Positions 1-4,675 of a DNA stretch of 6,139 nucleotides are shown here, piece after piece. Source of the stretch: an uncultured Christensenellaceae bacterium (lineage in GTDB: Bacteria; Bacillota; Clostridia; Christensenellales; UBA1242). Position 1 is the first letter of the stretch. Every line of letters starts with the position of its first letter. The DNA is taken from assembly GCA_949902685.1 (NCBI GenBank), contig CATLDS010000037.1, forward strand, positions 1 through 6,139. Direction: 5' to 3'. Both the position numbers and the translations under genes were made by a program. The notes beneath the pieces are model-generated. The model was not told the DNA's origin. It ran no database searches and saw nothing but the letters and a program-made list of their open reading frames with translations.

Positions 1-199
1 CTGGTATCTCTGCTACTGTGTCCGTAATAGTAATACCATTGGTTTTCAATATTGATTTAATGCTCTCTACATCATTCAAGTCAATATCGCTATATTTCTC
101 TACCAATTTTCTACATAGATTATCATCCGATATAGATTTCTGGTGATTATCTTTAAATTGTTGTAGTAACTTCTGCGCTACTTCTTCTACATTAATCAT
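1..199 (-). CDS. rpoD: Probable principal sigma factor RpoD/SigA, N-terminal fragment (region 1.1), cut by window edge
   Basis: Only the first 66 codons are visible; the gene continues past base 1. The translation begins MINVEEVAQKLLQQF. Residues about 21-60 (ISDDNLCRKLVEKY, then DLNDVESIKSIL, then NGITITD) follow the pattern of sigma-70 region 1.1 in Bacillota SigA: a helix, then a loop with Ser-(acidic)-(acidic), two more helices, and a closing Gly/Asn-Ile-x-(Ile/Val). Region 1.1 is the autoinhibitory domain that keeps free primary sigma from binding DNA. The start ATG at 199 has an AGGAG (207-211) seven bases upstream, and the frame overlaps the preceding gene's stop by 8 bases, so the two are probably translationally coupled. 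Being the next gene but one after dnaG supports rpoD, since dnaG-rpoD is conserved in Bacillota. The conserved regions 2-4 lie outside the window, so the identification rests on region 1.1 plus synteny. Confidence 0.72.
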   Translation of the reverse strand, partial: MINVEEVAQKLLQQFKDNHQKSISDDNLCRKLVEKYSDIDLNDVESIKSILKTNGITITDTVAEIP

Positions 200-713
200 T
201 CCTCTTCTCCTCTAATTCATCCTTAATGCGCTTGCCTACCCAGTAGACAATGTAATCTTTAAAATCAATTTTGGCACTGCTATCATAGTGTTCTACCGCT
301 TCAATTAAACCAATATTAGCAATTTGAACTAAATCTTGTAAATCAACATCTTTATGTAACGATTTATAATTAAGGCAATTTAGTAATAAATCTTTTAATT
401 CTGCATTGATGATTTTCTCACGAATCGTCATATCTTTAGTCAATTGATATTGCTTTAATAATTCGTTGCGTTCCTTAATGCTAATTTTTTTACACTTTTT
501 TAAATCCGCATAATAATCAACAACTAATTCTAAATCTTTCTCAACCAAATCATTAGTAAGACTTGGTTGAAATTTATCACGGAAGTATGACTGGACATCG
601 CATTGTTTAAGTCTACCATTCTTCGCTAATTCTATGTATGTTTCATCTATATTCTCTACACCGATAGCTTTAAGGTATCGGTATAGAGCATCGGTCTTGT
701 CTATTTTAATCAC
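192..713 (-). CDS. Truncated sigma-70-like protein (regions 1.2-2 only), 173 aa
   Basis: This is a small protein resembling the core-binding half of a sigma-70 factor. Residues about 60-95 resemble region 1.2. Residues 98-120 (IREKIINAELKDLLLN) fit region 2.1, and 125-144 (DLVQIANIGLIEAVEHYD) match the region 2.2 consensus DLIQEGNIGLIKAVEKFD closely. Residues 148-167 fit regions 2.3-2.4, keeping aromatic F151, Y154, Y157 and W158. The protein stops there, so regions 3 and 4 (extended -10 and -35 recognition) are absent. Aligned on the Trp, the two region 2.4 residues that read the -10 element in E. coli sigma-70 (Q437, T440) fall on Lys161 and Lys164. The start is GTG at 713, with AAGGAG (719-724) five bases upstream; GTGA overlaps the dnaG stop by 4 bases. 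It lies inside the dnaG-rpoD operon. Sigma homology is clear by eye; the function (split-sigma subunit, anti-sigma-like competitor, or other RNAP-binding factor) is unknown. Confidence 0.75.
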   Translation of the reverse strand: MIKIDKTDALYRYLKAIGVENIDETYIELAKNGRLKQCDVQSYFRDKFQPSLTNDLVEKDLELVVDYYADLKKCKKISIKERNELLKQYQLTKDMTIREKIINAELKDLLLNCLNYKSLHKDVDLQDLVQIANIGLIEAVEHYDSSAKIDFKDYIVYWVGKRIKDELEEKRND

Positions 714-2497
714 TTCTTCTCCTTATAATACAAGTCTGTCAATTCTTTCAACTTCACAAGGTATTGCATCTTCTCTTCGCTGGATGTTGCTTGCGACATT
801 GCCTTGGTAAGTTTTTCTCTCTCTTGCTGAATTTCGTATAATTTCACTCTAGCGATGGTCTCTTTAATACCATTAGCAAACACATCATCTGCTGGGAATG
901 AATAATTAATTACCTTATCTATCAAAGAATTATTATTTATCTCAAAATTATCAAAGAGTGAAGATACATTATATTCTTTGTTTTCATTTAATTTCTGCTT
1001 CAAATAATTATAAAGTCTACTTAATTCATCATTGCCCTTAAATAATATCTCAATCTCATCTAGATTGTCAATCTTCTTATACAGAACAGCGGATAAAAGC
1101 ATAATCTTACTCTCTGTTATATAATTGTCATTAAGAGTCTCTTGTACCATGTCTACATTCTGTTCTGGCTCTTTAGATTTAACTTCTTTATGCCCAAGAG
1201 TATTTAGACTCTTACGAAGAGCATCAATAGGTATTTTCACCAGTCGTTGCACTAGGGACAAATATATCTCTTGCTCTGCAGGAGTAGAAAATTTAGATAT
1301 ATAATTCAATGCCTCTTTTATGTATTTAGTCTTACCCGCGTTGCTATTCAAGTCATATTTCTTGGCTGAATCAGTCAAGACAAAATCCACGCAATCAATT
1401 GCTGTAGATAGTTTGTCCAAAAAGTTTGCTTTACCAAACTTCTTAATGAACTCATCTGGGTCTTTTGCACCTTCTAGTCTAACCACTCTAACATTCAGTC
1501 CCGCATCTTTTAATACATCTATTGCTTTATATGTAGCATTTGCACCCGCACTATCACCATCAAGACACAAAATAACATTCTCTACCAACTGCTTGATACG
1601 TCTAGCATGTTGAGTAGTTAATGCAGTACCCATACATCCTATAGTATTAGTAATACCTACCTGATGACAAGATATAACATCAATATGTCCTTCTACAATA
1701 ACTATTGTATCCAGACCCAAATTCTGTTTCTTCAAATCTCGCACATAATTAAAGCCGAATAATATTTCACTTTTATTGAATATTACTGATTGCGGAGTGT
1801 TCTTGTATTTAGTCCTATCTGGACTCTCTACCACACTCCTACCAGAGAATGCTACAACATCACCAAATCCATTACATATGGAGAATATTAGACGTTTGCC
1901 ATAAAAGTCATATACTCTGTAGTCTCCTCTCGCTACTACTCCTGCCATAATCATGTCGTCAAGCTTAAATCCAAGTTTAGTTAAATGCTTAGGAAGGTCA
2001 TCAAAATTAAGTGAAGCACCTATCTTAAACTTCTCTATCATCTCTGCATTGATACCGCGTTTTTTCAAATATTGGGCTTGCGGAGAATCAGGTGCATTCT
2101 TTAAATTGTCTTGATAAAATTCGGTTGTCGCACGCATTATTTGATACGCAATATCTCTATCGCGCTTCCGTTTCGCCATCTCGGCATTGTCTGCCTCAGT
2201 AGGCATCTCTAATCCTGCTGATTTTGCTAAAATCTCTACCGCCGTATAGAAATCAACATTCTCCATCTTCATTACGAGCGAGATAACATTACCACTCTCA
2301 CCACAACCAAAACATTTGTAGAACTGAGCATCCTGTTTGATAGAAAAAGAAGGCGTCTTTTCACTATGGAAAGGACAGCATGCCCAAAAATTGCCTCCGC
2401 GACGATTAAGAGTCATATATTTACTAGCGATGTCTACTATGTCGTTCTTCGACCTAACCTCGTCTAAAAACTCGCTAGACAGATTACCTCTCGTCAT
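710..2497 (-). CDS. dnaG: DNA primase DnaG
   Basis: DnaG makes the short RNA primers for lagging-strand synthesis at the replication fork, working with the replicative helicase. The full 595-residue protein is present, close to the usual length of about 600. Numbered from the ATG at 2497: a CHC2 zinc-binding domain comes first (C41, H44, C62, C65, in CPFHSEKTPSF and CFGCG). The RNA polymerase basic region follows (YDFYGKRLIFSI, VVAFSGR, KYKNTP). The TOPRIM catalytic domain has Glu269 in VEGHIDVI and Asp313/Asp315 in LDGDSAG, then KDPDEF. A charged C-terminal helicase-interaction region ends the protein. The AFSGR motif has Ser where Gly is usual. The frame is open to a TTG at 2515, but GGAG at 2506-2509 sits eight bases before the ATG at 2497, which decides the start. 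It is the first gene of an operon with the sigma-like gene and rpoD. Confidence 0.97.
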   Translation of the reverse strand: MTRGNLSSEFLDEVRSKNDIVDIASKYMTLNRRGGNFWACCPFHSEKTPSFSIKQDAQFYKCFGCGESGNVISLVMKMENVDFYTAVEILAKSAGLEMPTEADNAEMAKRKRDRDIAYQIMRATTEFYQDNLKNAPDSPQAQYLKKRGINAEMIEKFKIGASLNFDDLPKHLTKLGFKLDDMIMAGVVARGDYRVYDFYGKRLIFSICNGFGDVVAFSGRSVVESPDRTKYKNTPQSVIFNKSEILFGFNYVRDLKKQNLGLDTIVIVEGHIDVISCHQVGITNTIGCMGTALTTQHARRIKQLVENVILCLDGDSAGANATYKAIDVLKDAGLNVRVVRLEGAKDPDEFIKKFGKANFLDKLSTAIDCVDFVLTDSAKKYDLNSNAGKTKYIKEALNYISKFSTPAEQEIYLSLVQRLVKIPIDALRKSLNTLGHKEVKSKEPEQNVDMVQETLNDNYITESKIMLLSAVLYKKIDNLDEIEILFKGNDELSRLYNYLKQKLNENKEYNVSSLFDNFEINNNSLIDKVINYSFPADDVFANGIKETIARVKLYEIQQEREKLTKAMSQATSSEEKMQYLVKLKELTDLYYKEKK

Positions 2498-2505
2498 TAG
2501 TTCTA

Positions 2506-2509
2506 CTCC
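2506..2509 (-). promoter_or_regulatory. Ribosome binding site that fixes the dnaG start
   Basis: GGAG on the minus strand lies eight bases before the ATG at 2497. It overlaps the second and third codons after the upstream TTG (2515), so it can only serve the ATG. This favours a 595-residue DnaG over a 601-residue form. Confidence 0.75.
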
Positions 2510-2568
2510 AATCAATTACAAAATACAACGTAAAAAACCTTTTTCCTAAAAAAAATTGATACAAATAA

Positions 2569-2596
2569 ATTATGTGAAAGGATTCAAACCTTTCAA
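2569..2596 (-). promoter_or_regulatory. Predicted promoter of the dnaG-sigma-like-rpoD operon
   Basis: On the minus strand, TTGAAA (2596-2591, 5 of 6 consensus) and CATAAT (2574-2569, 5 of 6 consensus) are separated by 16 bases, a good sigma-A promoter. Transcription should start near 2562, giving a leader of about 65 bases before the dnaG ATG. It is the only good promoter seen for the three-gene operon; no internal terminator is visible between the genes. The prediction is from pattern only. Confidence 0.6.
2575..2595. repeat. Perfect 7-bp inverted repeat inside the dnaG promoter, possible operator
   Basis: TGAAAGG (2575-2581) and CCTTTCA (2589-2595) are exact reverse complements with a 7-base spacer, ATTCAAA. 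The repeat fills almost all the space between the predicted -35 and -10 hexamers and covers five bases of the -35. Neither side is followed by a T run, so it is not a terminator. Its position suits a repressor operator; it would lie upstream of the predicted transcript, so an RNA role is less likely. No regulator can be named. Confidence 0.5.
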
Positions 2597-2649
2597 CCCC
2601 TCTCATGAACTAAATTCAACATCTAAAATGAAATTCCTAACATTTTTAT

Positions 2650-2674
2650 AAAAAAGAAGATAATGGTATCTTCT
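2650..2674 (-). terminator. Minus-strand intrinsic terminator upstream of dnaG
   Basis: On the minus strand AGAAGAT (2674-2668), loop ACCATT (2667-2662) and ATCTTCT (2661-2655) form a perfect 7-bp stem followed directly by five further T residues (2654-2650). No T run follows on the plus strand. No minus-strand gene ends nearby: the nearest upstream one, the PIN gene, already has a terminator more than 1.1 kb away. It may insulate dnaG from antisense or read-through transcripts, be a leftover from an earlier neighbour, or end a short unannotated RNA. Confidence 0.55.
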
Positions 2675-2723
2675 CTTCCACTACTCAATAATATTAAAAC
2701 GGAATATCAGCGTCTGTAATATG

Positions 2724-2752
2724 TTGCAACTAGTTTTAATTTATGCTATAAT
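2724..2752 (+). promoter_or_regulatory. Predicted promoter of the epimerase-like gene
   Basis: TTGCAA (2724-2729, 4 of 6 consensus) is separated by 17 bases from a perfect TATAAT (2747-2752) that is preceded by TGC, an extended -10. Transcription should start near 2759, giving a very short leader of about 17 bases that still includes the GAGG ribosome binding site (2763-2766). Confidence 0.75.
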
Positions 2753-2775
2753 TAGTGTGATTGAGGTAAATGGTT

Positions 2776-3816
2776 ATGGACAAACAATATATTACATTAA
2801 AGAATGACAAAAGCGAATTGGTAGTAGATTTACTCGGTGCACAGATTGTTAGTTACAAGGTAGATGGAGTTGAGATTATGTACCAAGGAGCGTCTAACCC
2901 TGACAATTCTAAGTGGAAATTTAGTAGCAAAAATCTATTCCCTAACCCAGGACCAGTAGGTACATCTAACGAGCGAGGTGAACTTCCTACCGCAATGTAT
3001 GAAGTACGAGATGGAGTAACAGAGAAACATGTAGAATATACACATAATGGAGGTATATATCACATGGGTCAGCATGGACCGATACAACATAAACAATTTA
3101 GAGTGCATGGCAAGACGGAAGATAGTTGTGTATTGGGTGTGCGTGCTGATGATTATACCTACAACGAATATCCGTATGAATTTATGTATTTTGTAGTGCT
3201 ACAATTAGAAAAGGATGGCAGTCTAACATATAAGACTGTAGCACAAAACAATGATAACAAAGCAATGCTAGCAGGTATGGGTTGGCACCCTGCTTTTGCA
3301 TTGCACAAACAACCTAGTAAGTATAAAATTGTTTATAAAAATCTTAAAGCAGAGCCAAACGCACAGATTATACGCACCGTTAATGTCGATGGTAAACCGA
3401 CTAAAGTGTCTAGTCCACTTCTACCCGACAATGAGTACGAAATAGATGAGGGAATTGTCAAGGCTGGCAAATCCGAGCAAATAGTGGGTATCAAATCTGC
3501 TGATGTAGTACTGATGTATGAAAACGAGGATGGAGAGAAAATACCATATATCACCATGCACACAGAAGAGCCGATATTGGTGCTATGGTCTAGACCTAAA
3601 GACAATGATACTCAAGAGGATTTCTTATGTATCGAGCCGTGGAACACCACAACTAGACAGATTAATAATCTCACCACTCAAGACAAGACACGCGAATTAA
3701 AAAAGAAAGGCGCAGTAGTCATTGAGCCAAACGAACAGAGTGAACTAGAAGTAAATGTATCGATCAATCCAGACTACCTAAAAGAACTTGAATTAGATAA
3801 TGATTTAACGGTATAA
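2776..3816 (+). CDS. Aldose 1-epimerase (galactose mutarotase)-like protein, LacX/YeaD-type fold
   Basis: Members of this beta-sandwich superfamily interconvert the alpha and beta anomers of sugars or sugar phosphates, generally in the cytoplasm. In the 346-residue form starting at 2776, His171 lies in the family signature GMGWHPAF. Glu287 in CIEPWN occupies the catalytic-base position, and His100 in HMGQHGPI fits the first conserved histidine (usually HGF). N-terminal features (LVVDLLGAQIVSYKVDG, and the FPNPGPVG loop) also fit the family. No signal peptide or membrane segment is seen. GAGG at 2763-2766 is nine bases before the ATG at 2776 but only three before the in-frame ATG at 2770, so 2776 is preferred; 2770 would add two residues (348 aa). 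The gene has its own promoter and terminator and no sugar-metabolism neighbour, so the substrate (free hexose or hexose 6-phosphate) cannot be told. Key residues are intact. The family call is firm, the exact activity is not. Confidence 0.85.
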   Translation: MDKQYITLKNDKSELVVDLLGAQIVSYKVDGVEIMYQGASNPDNSKWKFSSKNLFPNPGPVGTSNERGELPTAMYEVRDGVTEKHVEYTHNGGIYHMGQHGPIQHKQFRVHGKTEDSCVLGVRADDYTYNEYPYEFMYFVVLQLEKDGSLTYKTVAQNNDNKAMLAGMGWHPAFALHKQPSKYKIVYKNLKAEPNAQIIRTVNVDGKPTKVSSPLLPDNEYEIDEGIVKAGKSEQIVGIKSADVVLMYENEDGEKIPYITMHTEEPILVLWSRPKDNDTQEDFLCIEPWNTTTRQINNLTTQDKTRELKKKGAVVIEPNEQSELEVNVSINPDYLKELELDNDLTV

Positions 3817-3843
3817 AAATACAGCCTACTTGGCTGTATTTTT
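3815..3843. terminator. Bidirectional terminator shared by epimerase and PIN genes
   Basis: AAAAATACAGCC (3815-3826) and GGCTGTATTTTT (3832-3843) are perfect 12-base reverse complements around a 5-base loop, TACTT. The arms give a GC-bearing stem flanked by A and T runs on both strands, so the hairpin can end transcription in either direction. It overlaps the stop codons of both convergent genes (TAA at 3814-3816 on plus, TAA at 3844-3842 on minus). Confidence 0.92.
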
Positions 3844-4567
3844 AATTATTTAGTGGAATTTTTTTAAGTAGTTCTTCAGTAATTGACTCTAATTTTATGT
3901 CTGACACATATACTCCTATCTTGTAACTATCTAGAAACATCTTTGGAGTGACAGGATGTGGTGCGGTGAGGTTTTCATCGACAAGTCCAAGTTCCTCATT
4001 TAATTGTTCCAATGCGACTACTCTACCTCCCTTACCAGTACCTTTTGCTTCAGTTTTTCCATAGTCTATGAGATCATAAGTATTGACTGTTAAAAAACAT
4101 AGACCCAATTGACTAGCCTCTGCCAGAGCACAAGCATCGTTATACGACTTGTTATCTGGTTTATTCCTAACATAATCTTTCTTTAAATACAATCTTGCCC
4201 TTGATTTATTTACTAATTTTATCTTAGAGTTCTCTAAATCACTTGAGTACCAGCAGTGTTCACATAAAAAATCTAATTCTCTACTATCAGCCTTCTCTAA
4301 TATCTCTTGTAAAATAGTTGGAGTGATAACTAATCTTAATCTACCGTTTAATACTATTCTCTTAACTTTCCTTAATTCATCCTTGTACCCTGCTTCTTTC
4401 TTGCTAGGCAAATAGTCTGGATCTATCCTTACTAAATCAATAAATGCCCCAGTATCTATTGCTATGGTAGAAATCTTGGTACTGTCTGCTCCTACTTCAG
4501 TTCCCTTATTGAGTTTTTTCTGCTTAGTCTTGCTTAAATTTCTGCTACTTTCAAATTTCTTCCCCAT
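3842..4567 (-). CDS. PIN-domain protein (putative ribonuclease) with lysine-rich N-terminus, 241 aa
   Basis: PIN domains are metal-dependent nuclease folds with a cluster of acidic residues. Here the domain runs from about residue 34 to 170. It has Asp38 in IAIDTGAFIDL, Glu88 in TPTILQEILEKA, Asp144 in SYNDACALAEA, and a fourth candidate near LTVNTYDL (Asn162 or Asp165). These match the usual order of PIN acidic positions. The first 30 residues are rich in Lys and Arg, suggesting nucleic-acid or ribosome contact. C102-x2-C105 is a lone Cys pair. About 70 residues follow the domain with no recognised motif. No antitoxin-like gene adjoins it, and it is longer than typical VapC toxins (about 130 aa), so a toxin role is not supported. 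The ATG at 4567 has AGGAG five bases upstream. The frame is open to a TTG at 4633, but that lies in the ppdK terminator and upstream of the promoter. The RNA target is unknown. Confidence 0.75.
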   Translation of the reverse strand: MGKKFESSRNLSKTKQKKLNKGTEVGADSTKISTIAIDTGAFIDLVRIDPDYLPSKKEAGYKDELRKVKRIVLNGRLRLVITPTILQEILEKADSRELDFLCEHCWYSSDLENSKIKLVNKSRARLYLKKDYVRNKPDNKSYNDACALAEASQLGLCFLTVNTYDLIDYGKTEAKGTGKGGRVVALEQLNEELGLVDENLTAPHPVTPKMFLDSYKIGVYVSDIKLESITEELLKKIPLNN

Positions 4568-4572
4568 ACTTT

Positions 4573-4577
4573 CTCCT
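4573..4577 (-). promoter_or_regulatory. Ribosome binding site that fixes the PIN gene start
   Basis: AGGAG on the minus strand is five bases before the ATG at 4567. No comparable site precedes the in-frame TTG at 4633. This supports the 241-residue form over a 263-residue one. Confidence 0.8.
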
Positions 4578-4583
4578 ACGTTT

Positions 4584-4611
4584 ATTTTAACACAAATTTT
4601 AATTTTGTAAA
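4584..4611 (-). promoter_or_regulatory. Predicted promoter of the PIN-domain gene
   Basis: On the minus strand TTTACA (4611-4606, 5 of 6 consensus) and TAAAAT (4589-4584, 5 of 6 consensus) are separated by 16 bases, with TGT just before the -10 giving an extended -10. Transcription should start near 4577, at or just before the ribosome binding site, so the leader is about 10 bases. The promoter sits just after the ppdK terminator, making this gene a separate transcription unit. Confidence 0.65.
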
Positions 4612-4619
4612 TAGAAACC

Positions 4620-4653
4620 AAAAGAAAAACCAATGAAACATTGATTTTCTTTT
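4620..4653 (-). terminator. Terminator downstream of ppdK
   Basis: The core is CAATG (4643-4639 on the minus strand) pairing with CATTG (4635-4631) around TTT. Beyond a single C/A mismatch the stem extends with A-rich and T-rich arms: AAAAGAAAA upstream, and TTTTTCTTTT downstream, which also serves as the T tract. It begins 22 bases after the ppdK stop. The core is short and AT-rich, so strength is uncertain; the near-symmetric A/T arms could work on both strands. Confidence 0.65.
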
Positions 4654-4675
4654 AATTTAAACAATCTGCCTAAAA

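Noticed and set aside
1320..1613. Plus-strand reading frames inside dnaG (1320-1613, 2337-2549) and similar frames opposite ppdK and the epimerase
   Set aside because: They overlap confidently identified genes on the other strand, lack recognisable domains, and look like coding shadows.
2498..2515. DnaG starting at TTG 2515
   Set aside because: The only good ribosome binding site is placed for the ATG at 2497, which also gives the usual short lead into the zinc domain.
2575..2595. A tRNA T-arm on the minus strand (GGTTTGAATCC resembles GGTTCGAATCC)
   Set aside because: The T-stem and loop fit apart from C56, but there is no matching 7-bp acceptor stem, anticodon arm or D-arm upstream, and no CCA. 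The repeat is better explained as a promoter-embedded palindrome.
2516..2769. A CRISPR array, insertion sequence end or riboswitch in the divergent intergenic region
   Set aside because: No spaced direct repeats, transposase frame or recognisable riboswitch core was found; promoters, one inverted repeat and one terminator account for the visible structure.
3842..4567. VapC-type toxin of a toxin-antitoxin pair
   Set aside because: No small antitoxin gene adjoins it on either side; neighbours are ppdK and a convergent epimerase, and the protein is too long.
4568..4633. A 22-residue hydrophobic N-terminal extension of the PIN protein from TTG at 4633 (possible signal or membrane segment)
   Set aside because: The TTG lies in the ppdK terminator stem, the extension spans the predicted promoter, and the strong AGGAG site serves the ATG at 4567.
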